Made by a program: the position numbers and the translations under genes. The notes below the pieces were generated by a model, which was not told where the DNA came from, did not search any database, and saw only the letters and a program-made list of their open reading frames with translations. Of a stretch of 64,000 bases of DNA, positions 16,928 to 26,084 are shown piece by piece; position 1 is the stretch's first letter, and each line of letters opens with the position of its first letter. Source of the stretch: JAKAGZ01 sp963783855 (lineage in GTDB: Bacteria > Bacteroidota > Ignavibacteria > Ignavibacteriales > Ignavibacteriaceae). The stretch is taken from contig CAWAPE010000001.1 of the NCBI GenBank assembly GCA_963783855.1, forward strand, positions 1 through 64,000. The letters are read 5' to 3'.

Positions 16928-18139
16928 TCAGGATATTTTCACTATTTCGGAAAGTATCTTATTTGCCGCCTGGAATTTTGACATCAAAGGCAGTTCTTTC
17001 TTTTTACCTGATTTATAGAATATATTTATCTTATTCGTATCAACTTCAAAACCGCTGTTTTTGTCTTTTAATGAATTCAGGACTATCATATCAAGGTTTT
17101 TAGATTTTAATTTTTTCTTTGCATTGCTCAATTCATTATCCGTTTCAAGAGCAAATCCCACAATAATTTTATTATCCTTTTTGATTGAGGATAAAATATC
17201 ATCCGTCCGGTTTAGTTTTATAGTTTCCGGATTATCTTCTTTTTTTATTTTTTTTACAGCAACTTTTGCAGGTTTGAAATCAGCTACAGCGGCAGACATA
17301 ATAAGTACTTCATTATTTTTGAGATTTTTTTCAACAGCCGATTTCATTTCTTTTGCAGATCTCACATTTACGGTTTTTATTTCCGGGTAGGCAATTTCGT
17401 TAGTCGGGCCAGAAATCAAAGTAACCTCAGCGCCTCTCAGAAACGCAGATTTTGCAATTTCAAATCCCATTTTTCCGGATGAACGATTTCCCAGATACCT
17501 GACTGGATCAATATCTTCATAAGTTGGTCCTGCAGTAACAAGAATTTTTTTACCAACCAGATCTTTTTTATTATCCGAAAGAACTAATTCAATGGAATCA
17601 ACAATCTTATCGTTTTCAGCAAGTCTTCCTTTCCCTTTAAGTCCGCTTGCAAGTTCACCCTCTTCCGCATCAACAATAAAAAATCCAGAGTCTCTTAAAG
17701 TCTGTAAATTTTTCTGAGTAATTTTGTTTTCATACATGTCAACATCAGCAGCCGGGGCAATTATAAGCGGGCTGCGGAGAGCAAGGACAAGTGTAGTTAA
17801 AGCGTTGTCAGCAAATCCGTTTGCAATTTTTGCTACTGTATTAACAGTTGCGGGGGCAATAATCATAACGTCCGCCCAAAGCGCGTAATCTATATGCCAG
17901 GTATTAATTGAAGTTGTTTCATTTTTTGATTTTGGAAAAAGATTTACAATTACTTCATTTCCGGAAAGTGCAGAGAGAGTAAGCGGCGTAATAAATTCCG
18001 TTGCCGAAGGTGTCATTACAACACGAACTTCCGCTCCTCTTTTTACCAGATCCCGGACAAGATAAACTGATTTATAGGCAGCGATACAACCTGTTACTCC
18101 AAGTAGTATTTTCTTTCCGGATAATATATCTTTTTTCAT
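16928..18139 (-). CDS. coaBC: Bifunctional phosphopantothenoylcysteine decarboxylase / phosphopantothenate-cysteine ligase
   Basis: A 403-residue CoaBC for coenzyme A synthesis. The N-terminal FMN-binding CoaC domain has KILLGVTGCIAAYKSVYLVRDL, HIDYALWADVMIIAPATVNTVAKIANG and PAADVDMYENKITQKNL. The C-terminal CoaB domain starts near residue 195 at VLVTAGPTYEDIDPVRYLGNRSSGKMG-type sequence and contains AAVADFKP and VGFALETDN. Length is normal. In many bacteria coaBC directly follows gmk-rpoZ; here a plus-strand radical SAM gene is lodged between them. The start is ATG at 18139. Confidence 0.97.
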   Translation of the reverse strand: MKKDILSGKKILLGVTGCIAAYKSVYLVRDLVKRGAEVRVVMTPSATEFITPLTLSALSGNEVIVNLFPKSKNETTSINTWHIDYALWADVMIIAPATVNTVAKIANGFADNALTTLVLALRSPLIIAPAADVDMYENKITQKNLQTLRDSGFFIVDAEEGELASGLKGKGRLAENDKIVDSIELVLSDNKKDLVGKKILVTAGPTYEDIDPVRYLGNRSSGKMGFEIAKSAFLRGAEVTLISGPTNEIAYPEIKTVNVRSAKEMKSAVEKNLKNNEVLIMSAAVADFKPAKVAVKKIKKEDNPETIKLNRTDDILSSIKKDNKIIVGFALETDNELSNAKKKLKSKNLDMIVLNSLKDKNSGFEVDTNKINIFYKSGKKKELPLMSKFQAANKILSEIVKIS

Positions 18140-18282
18140 AAAATTTAAATTTTAGTAATTTCTTCAAATTCCCGGTTCAATAAAACCTTATTCTCTAATA
18201 TAATTAACAACTCAGTCAGGGTAAACACATTGTCAGATATAAAAGTTTTATCTGTTTATTTTACATTCTGATAGAATTTAAG

Positions 18283-18301
18283 GCATTATTTTTAATAATG
18301 C
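18283..18301. promoter_or_regulatory. Perfect inverted repeat in the coaBC/radical SAM divergent region
   Basis: GCATTATT and AATAATGC form an 8-base perfect palindrome with a three-base centre, in the 271-base gap between divergent coaBC and the radical SAM gene. It could be an operator or just AT-rich chance. No T-run follows, so a terminator is less likely. Confidence 0.3.
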
Positions 18302-18410
18302 TGTTAATTTAATTGATAATTATATATTTTTTTACCCTAATTAAATCGAGAATAAAAGAGACAAACTTTTTTTGTTTCAATTTCCTTTCAAAAACCTTTA
18401 TAGCCCAAAA

Positions 18411-19946
18411 ATGAAAATCTTATTACTCTATCCTGAAATGCCTAACAACATTACTAATTGCAAAGAGACAGTGAGATTAGCAGGCAGGAAATCATCTTTT
18501 CCTCCAATCGGACTTTTAACAGTAGCCGCTCTTCTGCCTGAAAACTGGGAGAAAAAAGTTGTCGATCTGAACACTGATTCTCTCAATTTAAAAGATCTTG
18601 CCTGGGCTGACTATGTTTTTATCAGCGCAATGAATGTACAGGCAAAAAGTGTTTTTGAAATAATAAAGATTTGTAATGAAAATAATTCTAGAATAGTTGC
18701 CGGCGGCCCGCTGTTTACTCATGAATACCAGTATTTTGATGGAGTTGATCATTTTATATTAAATGAAGCAGAAATTACCCTGCCTGAATTTTTAAAAGAT
18801 CTTGAAAAGGGAAATCCGAAAAAAATTTATCAGTCAAAGGAATTTGCAGATGTTGAACGAACTCCGCCGCCTATGTGGGAACTGGTTGATTTAAATAAAT
18901 ATCTTTATTCGATAGTTCAATATTCCCGCGGCTGCCCATATTTATGCGATTTTTGTGATGTTACTGCTCTATTCGGAAGAAGACCAAGAGTGAAAACACC
19001 GGAGCAGATTATTGCTGAACTTGATGTTCTCGTTTCTACCGGCAAAACGGAATCAATTTTATTTGCGGATGATAATTTAATCGGGAACAAAAAACTGCTT
19101 AAAAAGGAACTGCTTCCTGCCTTAATAGAATGGAGAAGAAAAAATCCATTTGCACCCGGATTTACAACCCAGCTAACAATTAATCTTGCTGATGATGAAG
19201 AACTTTGCCATTTATTACTGGAAGCAGGATTCAGGCACGTGCTAATTGGTATTGAATCAATAGAAGAAGAATCTTTGAAGGCTATGAGAAAAAATCAGAA
19301 TGCTGGACGAAATATTTTAGAAATTGTAAAGTACCTGCAGGGAATGGGATTTATGATTATCGGTACTTTTATTGTTGGGCTTGATACCGACAAACCAACA
19401 GTGTTTGATGATGTAATCAATTTTATTAAGAAAAGTGGTATTGTTTACGTAATAGTTAACGTCTTAAAAGCACCTCCAGGCACCGAATTATACGACAGAA
19501 TGGTCAAAGAAAACAGGCTGCTGAAAAAATTTGAATTTGATGAAGATAAGACGAACATCATCCCTTTAATGGACACAGAAGAATTACACAAAGGTTATAA
19601 AAAAATATTGATGGAAGTTTATTCTTCTGAAAAGATTCTGGAAAGGGTTCTACAATACTATAAAGACAAAAACAATCTTTACAAGGTTAAAACTTCGCTG
19701 AAAAGGAAACCGACATTTGCACACGTTGCAAGTTTTTTCAGAATTACTTATAAGCTTGGGGTACAACAAAAAAAGAGGAAATACTTCTGGAAGTTGCTGC
19801 TTGAGACAATAAAATATAATTATCGTTTCCTGGATACCGCGATATTTTATGCGACCCTGATGTATCAATACGAAATACTGCTTGAAATTTTTCTGGAAAA
19901 GGATAGAAACGGAGTGTTTATATATTCAAATAAATTGTCGGCCTGA
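18411..19946 (+). CDS. B12-binding radical SAM protein (HpnP-like, DUF4070 type)
   Basis: A 511-residue class-B radical SAM protein. The N-terminal cobalamin-binding part (about 1-150) contains PPIGLLTVAALLP and DYVFISAMNVQ. The radical SAM core has the 4Fe-4S motif YSRGCPYLCDFCDV (Cys-x3-Cys-x2-Cys) near residue 175, followed by ADDNLIGNKKLLKKELLP. The C-terminal 150 residues resemble DUF4070. Relatives include HpnP (hopanoid C-2 methylase) and other methylating enzymes, but hopanoid genes are not visible here, so the substrate is unknown. I take ATG at 18411 because an upstream in-frame start at 18372 would add 13 residues not typical of the family; no strong Shine-Dalgarno supports either. 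Confidence 0.8.
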   Translation: MKILLLYPEMPNNITNCKETVRLAGRKSSFPPIGLLTVAALLPENWEKKVVDLNTDSLNLKDLAWADYVFISAMNVQAKSVFEIIKICNENNSRIVAGGPLFTHEYQYFDGVDHFILNEAEITLPEFLKDLEKGNPKKIYQSKEFADVERTPPPMWELVDLNKYLYSIVQYSRGCPYLCDFCDVTALFGRRPRVKTPEQIIAELDVLVSTGKTESILFADDNLIGNKKLLKKELLPALIEWRRKNPFAPGFTTQLTINLADDEELCHLLLEAGFRHVLIGIESIEEESLKAMRKNQNAGRNILEIVKYLQGMGFMIIGTFIVGLDTDKPTVFDDVINFIKKSGIVYVIVNVLKAPPGTELYDRMVKENRLLKKFEFDEDKTNIIPLMDTEELHKGYKKILMEVYSSEKILERVLQYYKDKNNLYKVKTSLKRKPTFAHVASFFRITYKLGVQQKKRKYFWKLLLETIKYNYRFLDTAIFYATLMYQYEILLEIFLEKDRNGVFIYSNKLSA

Positions 19947-20020
19947 TAAAGATCAGAAATTTTTGCGACTTCATTTAAATGCCAAAATTACCGCAAAAAT
20001 TTCCAATCCTCTGAATCTTT

Positions 20021-20311
20021 TTATTCTTTGTACCTGAAATCTATTTTACCTTCGAGCAATTCTCCAAGAGCCTGAATATGTGGCTTTTCTTTCTTTTCAA
20101 AATCCAATGAAATTTTTAACTGAGCCGGATTCTGAATATCTTCAGCATCATCTTCGCCTGCTGCAACGGGAATTGTACTTACAAGAGCATTGTACTCTAT
20201 TTTATATTCATCATTTAGCTGGCGTGCTCTTAATGCAGAGACGATAATCCCTTCATAAACATTGGAAGCATTTTTATCTACTTCACGTAAATCAACTGGT
20301 GTAATTGGCAT
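20021..20311 (-). CDS. rpoZ: DNA-directed RNA polymerase subunit omega
   Basis: A 96-residue omega subunit. The core PVDLREVDKNASNVYEGIIV followed by SALRARQLNDEYKIEYN carries the usual ARQ/EYK pattern. It helps assemble RNA polymerase around beta-prime. It lies four bases after gmk, in the common yicC-gmk-rpoZ order. The start is ATG with TAG-rich upstream sequence overlapping the end of gmk. Confidence 0.93.
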   Translation of the reverse strand: MPITPVDLREVDKNASNVYEGIIVSALRARQLNDEYKIEYNALVSTIPVAAGEDDAEDIQNPAQLKISLDFEKKEKPHIQALGELLEGKIDFRYKE

Positions 20312-20315
20312 TTAA

Positions 20316-20891
20316 CTATTCTCCTTTAGAAATAATTTTTTTTACTAAACTCTCTGTTTCAGAAACCGCGGTTTCCAGGTTTTCATTTTCAATTGCAAAA
20401 TCAAACTTATCTTTCAGTCCCAGTTCCATTTTTGCCCTGTCAATTCTTTTCTGCAAATCTTCTTCGCTTTCCGTATTCCTGTTCTTTAACCTTTTTACAA
20501 GTTCATCAAAACCGGGGGGTACAATATAAATAAGAACTGACTCAGGGTAAATGCTTTTCAGCGAAAGAGCACCTTTTACGTCAACTTCAAGAATGATCGA
20601 TTTTTGGCTGTTTACAGCGTTTTGTACCTCAGATTTGAAAGTGCCGTAATAATAATCGTAAAATTTTTCCCATTCAATGAATTCATTTTTCTCTATTTTA
20701 GCTTTGAACTCATCTTCGCTGATAAAGAAATAATGGAAACCGTCTTTCTCATTTTCCCTCGGTTTGCGTGTGGTTGCCGAGACGGAAAACACCAGTCCGG
20801 GAATATCTTTTAAGACCCTTCTGACAATTGTAGTTTTACCTGTACCGCTTGGTGCGGATATCGCAATAATTTTTCCTTTCTGATTCTCCAA
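20316..20891 (-). CDS. gmk: Guanylate kinase
   Basis: A 191-residue enzyme phosphorylating GMP to GDP. It shows the P-loop SAPSGTGKTT, the GMP-binding Arg/Tyr pattern SATTRKPRENEKDGFHYFFI, the family's conserved FIEW, YYYGT, and LEVDVKGA. Length is normal for bacterial gmk. The start is TTG at 20891, which fits the family's N-terminus; only three bases separate it from the yicC stop. Confidence 0.97.
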   Translation of the reverse strand: MENQKGKIIAISAPSGTGKTTIVRRVLKDIPGLVFSVSATTRKPRENEKDGFHYFFISEDEFKAKIEKNEFIEWEKFYDYYYGTFKSEVQNAVNSQKSIILEVDVKGALSLKSIYPESVLIYIVPPGFDELVKRLKNRNTESEEDLQKRIDRAKMELGLKDKFDFAIENENLETAVSETESLVKKIISKGE

Positions 20892-20894
20892 CGA

Positions 20895-21773
20895 TCACTC
20901 AATATTTTGTACTTGTTCACGGATCTTTTCAATTTCTTCTTTTATAAAAACAGCTTTGTGTGTAATGGAAGTTGAGATAGATTTTGAAGAAATAGTATTT
21001 GCTTCCCTGTTCAGTTCCTGACAGAGAAAGTTTACTTTTCTCCCCGGCTCACTTTCATTTTTAAGGCTTTCCCTGAAAAATTTTATGTGACTTCTGAGTC
21101 TTACACATTCTTCGGTTATATCTGCTTTGTCTGCCATAATTGCAAGTTCAAGTTCCAGCCTGTCATTGTCGGCCTGCTGTCCATCGAGTAAAACATTAAC
21201 TCTTTCTTTCAGTTTATCGTAATATATTTTAACACCGCTTTCTACGGCTTCTTTTTCAATTTCCGAAAGATGTTCCTCAATATTACCGAGTCTCTGCAGA
21301 AGATCTTTCTCAAGTTCTTTGCCTTCGGCTTTTTTCATCTTTAAAAGCTGATCGAGCGCGGAGGAAGTAGCTTTTCTCAAAACTTTAAATTCTGTTTCAG
21401 CTATTTCACCATCGCCGCTTAGATAAATATCTTTATTCAATAAAATGTGGTCAATTTTAATTTTGTCTGACAGTTTAGCGACTTTCTTAATTTCTTTCAG
21501 TATCGCAAGCTGGTTTTTTACTTTTGCTTTATCAAGCTGGGGTAATTCATCTTCCGCACCGTTAACATTGAGCTGGGTAATTACGGTAAGCTTACCTCTT
21601 TTAATTTTGCCTTTTATTAATTCCCTCAATTCGTAATCACGGTTCATGAGGGAATTTGGAAGTTTTAAGAATATATCAAGAAAGCGACTGTTAACGCTTT
21701 TCACTTCTACTTCAACTGTTATTTTTCCGTTTTCGGCAATTCCTTTACCGTAGCCGGTCATGCTGTAAATCAT
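20895..21773 (-). CDS. YicC/YloC family endoribonuclease
   Basis: A 292-residue member of the YicC family (PF03755 with C-terminal DUF1732). It opens MIYSMTGYGKGIAENGKITVEVEVKSVNSRFLDI, the family's characteristic start, and ends with the ITHKAVFIKEEIEKIREQVQNIE helix. YicC/YloC have been shown to be endoribonucleases in E. coli and Bacillus. It is the first gene before gmk and rpoZ, spaced by three and four bases, consistent with one operon. The preceding gene is 156 bases away. Confidence 0.92.
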   Translation of the reverse strand: MIYSMTGYGKGIAENGKITVEVEVKSVNSRFLDIFLKLPNSLMNRDYELRELIKGKIKRGKLTVITQLNVNGAEDELPQLDKAKVKNQLAILKEIKKVAKLSDKIKIDHILLNKDIYLSGDGEIAETEFKVLRKATSSALDQLLKMKKAEGKELEKDLLQRLGNIEEHLSEIEKEAVESGVKIYYDKLKERVNVLLDGQQADNDRLELELAIMADKADITEECVRLRSHIKFFRESLKNESEPGRKVNFLCQELNREANTISSKSISTSITHKAVFIKEEIEKIREQVQNIE

Positions 21774-21929
21774 AATTTAAAACCTAAAAAGAATGTTTAA
21801 AATAAGCATTTCAAGGCTGTTTTACAAAGAATAAAATTACCAAAGAAACTGCAGGGTCCAGCTGTTTTGGGCTAAATAACAGGAGTTCAGTTATTTAAAG
21901 GACAATTTTGAAACCTGCAAAAGCAGTAT

Positions 21930-23942
21930 TTAAAACGCTTCCCCTATTCCGAAATTGAAGGCAAAATTACTAAATACTTTTTTGTTGAAAATAAATCTCT
22001 TATCTGCAGGGTCATAAAGCTTGAATCCGAAATCAATCCTGATAGGTGCAACCAGAGTATAATACCTGAATCCAAATCCAACGGCAATGGCAACGTCATC
22101 AAAACGAAATTGCTTATAATTCAGCCAGGTGTTTCCATAATCCATAAAAAATGCCAATCCGTAATAATGGAGAAACCTGAAACGGAATTCGGCCGAGCCC
22201 TCATACAAAAATGTTCCGCCCTTTACATTTGGTCCCTGCTGTGTAATACCGCGTATCACGGGCGAATTGCGCGGTACAAGCTCGTTTGCACGCCAGCCTC
22301 TTATAGAGTTGCTTCCGCCCGCGTAAAATGTTCTGTTAATCGGAATGCCTGAATAATCCCCGACATAAGCCTGTATAACTCCACTTTTATTTTTCAGAGC
22401 AAATACCGAGGTACGTTCTTTATTCATATTAAAATAAGTGGAATATGTTGCGAGAAGTTTATAGAATAATGCACCGTCAAAACTACCACCAAAAACTTTT
22501 GTAATTCCGTAAGGTAAAATATTTGCCTCTTCAACCTGCAGGGAAAGATTATAGCCACGTGACGGAAATAAAAGACTGTCAACTGTTGTGGAACCTATAT
22601 TAAGACCGATAGCAGAAATTAATTTCGAAGAAAGGCTGTCATTGTAAAGCCTGTAAACCTCATTGGATCTTTCAACATTATAAAATGCACTTAAAAAATT
22701 CACAAACGTATAACGAGGCATTTCAAATTCCAGAGTCAATTTGGACCCGAATACAGTTGTATTGTAAGTGCGTTGTTTATTTATTGTAATATAGTTCTCC
22801 CACGTTCCGAATATATTTTTTTCAAACATATACGGCTGTTCAATTGTAATTCTTGAATCAAAATAGCCCAGTAATGTTGTATCCCGAAATGAAAATTTAT
22901 CAATAAGCTGCCCAAAGTTTACCTGGAAAATATCCTGTATACCAAATGACGAGGCAAAAGTTAATTTCCTGGCATCACCTAAAAAATTTTTCCTTACATA
23001 TGTTGCCCCCAGACCTGCGTTAAAAGCGTTCTGCTGGTTGTTAAGAATGATCTCAGGCGATAGTTCATTCAGCAGACCTATATTTCCATCAATTCTTAAG
23101 GGAACATGGTGGTCAGTTGTGTCAGATTCTATGCCGGAAAGAGTAACTGAATTAAATAGCCCGGTACGGTACATACGCAGTTGATTACGTCTCATTTTTT
23201 CAAGGTCGTAAAAATCTCCTTTGTTAAAACCGCTTATATCGCGCAACAAAGTACTATCTACAAGATCAGCGCCTTCTCCACTTTTTGTAACTACCAGAGA
23301 ATCAATTGTGTATCTTTTACCTGAAGTATAGTAGATATTTAATCCCGCATTGTCTTTTACAGTATCACGATATACAATAGTGCTGTCATATTGTGCAAAC
23401 ATATAGCCCTCGTTCAACAAATCGTTTAATCCATAATCAATATTTGCCTGAAGAAGATCCTGGTTAAACCTTTTTGTAGTATCTGTATTAATATCATCTC
23501 TCACATTATCAGCTATAGTTTCAGGAACTTTACCCAACCCAAAAATTTTTAATTTACCATAATTTGAGGGCGCATTTTCATTAATTATATATGTTAAGTC
23601 CACCTGCTTTGATGAGGTATCAATTTCTACATCATAAGAAAACCTGGCATTGAAGAAACCGTTGGCATTATAGAATTCCTTTAATGCTTCCAGATCAAGA
23701 TGGATATTTGTTGAATCAAAATATGAAGCCCCCCTTGCAAGGCCGGTTACGGAGTGCAGCATTTTCCAGAACCACCACGGAGTTTCACGGGAATAGACTT
23801 TATATTCAAGCGCCGAAGTTGCAATTTCATCATTCCCTTCAAAATTGAGAGAATTTAATTCATATTTTTCTTCAGTTGATTGTGCGAAAATCAACCTGCT
23901 GAGTAAGAGAAATATAATTAGAAATAATTTCTTAAAATGCAT
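21930..23942 (-). CDS. Omp85-family (BamA/TamA-like) outer-membrane assembly protein
   Basis: A 670-residue exported protein with a signal peptide (KKLFLIIFLLLSRLIFAQ). Residues about 25-260 look like three POTRA domains. The rest is a 16-strand Omp85 barrel with the conserved loop-6 motif GGSNSIRGWRANEL and FFMDYGNTWL, ending in a C-terminal Phe. At 670 residues with fewer POTRA repeats than the usual five of BamA it is more TamA-like. Its relatives are involved in inserting or assembling outer-membrane proteins. It is followed by yicC after 156 bases and follows a lipoprotein gene. Confidence 0.88.
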   Translation of the reverse strand: MHFKKLFLIIFLLLSRLIFAQSTEEKYELNSLNFEGNDEIATSALEYKVYSRETPWWFWKMLHSVTGLARGASYFDSTNIHLDLEALKEFYNANGFFNARFSYDVEIDTSSKQVDLTYIINENAPSNYGKLKIFGLGKVPETIADNVRDDINTDTTKRFNQDLLQANIDYGLNDLLNEGYMFAQYDSTIVYRDTVKDNAGLNIYYTSGKRYTIDSLVVTKSGEGADLVDSTLLRDISGFNKGDFYDLEKMRRNQLRMYRTGLFNSVTLSGIESDTTDHHVPLRIDGNIGLLNELSPEIILNNQQNAFNAGLGATYVRKNFLGDARKLTFASSFGIQDIFQVNFGQLIDKFSFRDTTLLGYFDSRITIEQPYMFEKNIFGTWENYITINKQRTYNTTVFGSKLTLEFEMPRYTFVNFLSAFYNVERSNEVYRLYNDSLSSKLISAIGLNIGSTTVDSLLFPSRGYNLSLQVEEANILPYGITKVFGGSFDGALFYKLLATYSTYFNMNKERTSVFALKNKSGVIQAYVGDYSGIPINRTFYAGGSNSIRGWRANELVPRNSPVIRGITQQGPNVKGGTFLYEGSAEFRFRFLHYYGLAFFMDYGNTWLNYKQFRFDDVAIAVGFGFRYYTLVAPIRIDFGFKLYDPADKRFIFNKKVFSNFAFNFGIGEAF

Positions 23943-23981
23943 AAATACGCAATAAATTGAACATCATTTTTTGAAGGTTAC

Positions 23982-24608
23982 TTAAAATTTTAACCTGACA
24001 TCTTTTGAGGAAAGACTAATTTTGGGATAATCCCGTTTGAAATTCAAAATAAAAAAATTCTTAATTTCCGGCACATCTATATTCTCTGATATAAAAAGAA
24101 CAGCCGGTTTATTCTCACCTGCAACAAGGTGTGCATAATAGGTTTTATTTTCCTGAAAATTAATTATGTATGAAAATATTTCGCCTCCTGCACTGCCCAG
24201 AAAATAATCCCTAGAATTATAATAGATTAGTTCGTGGTTAAAAGATGGAAATTTTATTTTATTGCACAAACTTCCTTTAAAAGATCCCTCGAGTAAATCA
24301 GTCTGTGCAACTTTTACCAGATCATCTCCCTGAAGTTTCAGAAGATAAAACCTGATCCCCCACTCTGATTTATTTGATATTTCAGTTCCAGCAACAACTT
24401 CGATTACAGAATCCTGATCAAATCGCCCTTTAAAGGCAGTTAGTACTCTGTCACCAAGAACCCTTTTAGCCTGTGAAAGAACAAAGGAAGGATCATTATA
24501 ACTGTTTTCTAATTTTGCCCTTTCCTCTTTAGATTTATTCCCTCCACATGAGAAAAGCACAAGTGATAATAATATCACTACTGATAATATTTTTTTATTG
24601 GATAACAA
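23982..24608 (-). CDS. Predicted lipoprotein, function unknown
   Basis: A 208-residue protein with a lipoprotein signal (lipobox LFSC at about residues 18-21, then GGNKSKEERA). The mature part has alternating hydrophobic strands (VLTAFKGRFDQDSVIEVVAGTEI, GIRFYLLKLQGDDLVKVAQ) that I cannot assign to a family. The start is TTG at 24608, overlapping the end of the L,D-transpeptidase-like gene by 14 bases, implying coupling. It is the neighbour of an Omp85 gene, so an outer-membrane-linked role is possible but unproven. Confidence 0.65.
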   Translation of the reverse strand: MLSNKKILSVVILLSLVLFSCGGNKSKEERAKLENSYNDPSFVLSQAKRVLGDRVLTAFKGRFDQDSVIEVVAGTEISNKSEWGIRFYLLKLQGDDLVKVAQTDLLEGSFKGSLCNKIKFPSFNHELIYYNSRDYFLGSAGGEIFSYIINFQENKTYYAHLVAGENKPAVLFISENIDVPEIKNFFILNFKRDYPKISLSSKDVRLKF

Positions 24609-25284
24609 CTTTAGTTCCTTTTTTTACTACTAAGTTTATTTCATCAATGGCTTCATTGCTTACCGCAATCGATCCGTCGGTCCAGTTATACACAAAAGGT
24701 AAATTCTTTAAAAGGAAATTTAATCTGCCCTGACCATGAATCCCTAATGGTCCCCCGATATAAGTTTTAGTTTTCGGGCAACCTTCATAATAGAATTCAT
24801 ATCTAAGTTTGTCATATTGTTCCTGTGTAATGACACCCTTTCTTAACGCCTCGGTCATATCTTCTATATTCGGATAATTTAACCGGAGAAATTTATCATA
24901 TACACTTTCAGTATCAATTGAACAAATTTGATAATTTCCAATAGGAGTTGCCAATTCTTCGGTAAAATGACTTCTTGAATTTACATTTCTGCCAAAGCTG
25001 GCTCTATAACTTTTTACAAGAACAGAATCACTATAAAGAAACAATGCATATTGCTTTTTGTTTATTACAATATGTGGATTAGAAATTTTTTTTATCCCTT
25101 TATTAGCCATAGCTTCATCAAGCGTAAGGGTTCTCAGATTTATAATTATTCCATAACCAATAACGCCTGTAATAAAAAGAACAATTCCACCTGAAAAGAA
25201 TAAGACACTTTTGATTGTGTTCTTATTGAAGTAAGTAAAAAAATTCCTTTTTATTTCAATTTTAGGGTCTTCTTCGAATCCCAT
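24595..25284 (-). CDS. YkuD-family L,D-transpeptidase-like protein with Cys-to-Ser at the catalytic site
   Basis: A 229-residue membrane-anchored protein: one transmembrane segment at about residues 26-48, then a YkuD domain (about 70-229). The His motif GIHGQG is at 181-186. The catalytic loop, [S/T]-x-G-C in active enzymes (TDGC in YafK/DpaA types), reads NWTDGSIAVSNEAIDEI here with Ser205 encoded by TCG. L,D-transpeptidases need this Cys to make or cleave meso-DAP crosslinks, so this one may be inactive, act as a binding protein, or be an unusual serine variant. Overlaps the lipoprotein gene. Confidence 0.8.
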   Translation of the reverse strand: MGFEEDPKIEIKRNFFTYFNKNTIKSVLFFSGGIVLFITGVIGYGIIINLRTLTLDEAMANKGIKKISNPHIVINKKQYALFLYSDSVLVKSYRASFGRNVNSRSHFTEELATPIGNYQICSIDTESVYDKFLRLNYPNIEDMTEALRKGVITQEQYDKLRYEFYYEGCPKTKTYIGGPLGIHGQGRLNFLLKNLPFVYNWTDGSIAVSNEAIDEINLVVKKGTKVVIQ

Positions 25285-25383
25285 AATATTATTATGCCTG
25301 GCTCAAAGAGAAAAAACTTCTGTTAAATAAAATTTAATTAAAATTTTCAGCAAATAATAACTTTTTTAACTTCAATAAACACT

Positions 25384-25440
25384 AAAAAACCCAATTCCTG
25401 CAATTCCGCGTAGCTGCGGCACAGAAATTGGGTCTTAAAA
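25384..25440 (-). terminator. Strong bidirectional-looking terminator after frr
   Basis: A long stem of ACCCAATTCCTG with CAGAAATTGGGT (one mismatch; 25389-25400 and 25422-25433) and an inner CCGC/GCGG hairpin. On the minus strand it is followed by six T. It ends the pyrH-frr unit. Confidence 0.9.
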
Positions 25441-25458
25441 TCAGACTAAAACTAAAAG

Positions 25459-26013
25459 CTAAACCTCCATTATCTCTTCTTCTTTGTGCTTAAGAATTTC
25501 ATCAACTTTCTTGGTATGTTCATCTGTCAGTCTCTGTACTTCATCTTCAGCATCCTTCAACTGATCTTCTGATAATTTTTTATCTTTTTCTGCCTTTTTA
25601 AGATGATCATTAGCATCGCGCCGAATATTTCTTACAGCAATTTTTGAATCTTCACCAAACTTTTTAACAAGCTTAGCAAGTTCTTTTCTTCTTTCTTCAT
25701 TTAGAGGTGGAATTGGAACTTTAAGATTTGTTCCGTCGCTAACAGGGTTAAGCCCTATGTTTGCTTCAAGAATGGCTTTATCTACAGCCTGTACAACCGT
25801 TTTATCCCACGGAGTAACAGAAAGAGTGTGTGCATCAAGAACTGTAATATTTGCAACCTGGTTTAACGGAGTCTGAGTCCCGTAATATTCAACTTTTATT
25901 CCATCGAGAAGTGCGGTTGTTGCTTTACCAGTTCTTATTTTTACAAGCTCTGCTCTCAAAGCTTCCAATGATTTATCCATCCTGGATTTTGCATCTTTTA
26001 TTATAGGATCCAT
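25459..26013 (-). CDS. frr: Ribosome recycling factor
   Basis: A 184-residue RRF, which splits ribosomes after termination. It has the classic helical N-terminus DAKSRMDKSLEALRAELVKIRTGKATTALLDGI and the conserved PLNQVANITVLDAHTLSVTPWD, and PIPPLNEERRKELAKLVKK. Length matches. It lies 71 bases after pyrH. The ATG has GAGGG a few bases upstream. A strong terminator follows. Confidence 0.97.
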   Translation of the reverse strand: MDPIIKDAKSRMDKSLEALRAELVKIRTGKATTALLDGIKVEYYGTQTPLNQVANITVLDAHTLSVTPWDKTVVQAVDKAILEANIGLNPVSDGTNLKVPIPPLNEERRKELAKLVKKFGEDSKIAVRNIRRDANDHLKKAEKDKKLSEDQLKDAEDEVQRLTDEHTKKVDEILKHKEEEIMEV

Positions 26014-26084
26014 ACAACCCTCGTTGTTTATTCAAACAAAATAAAATTTAACTTAATAAATAATTACTACAAAGCAGAACCGAA

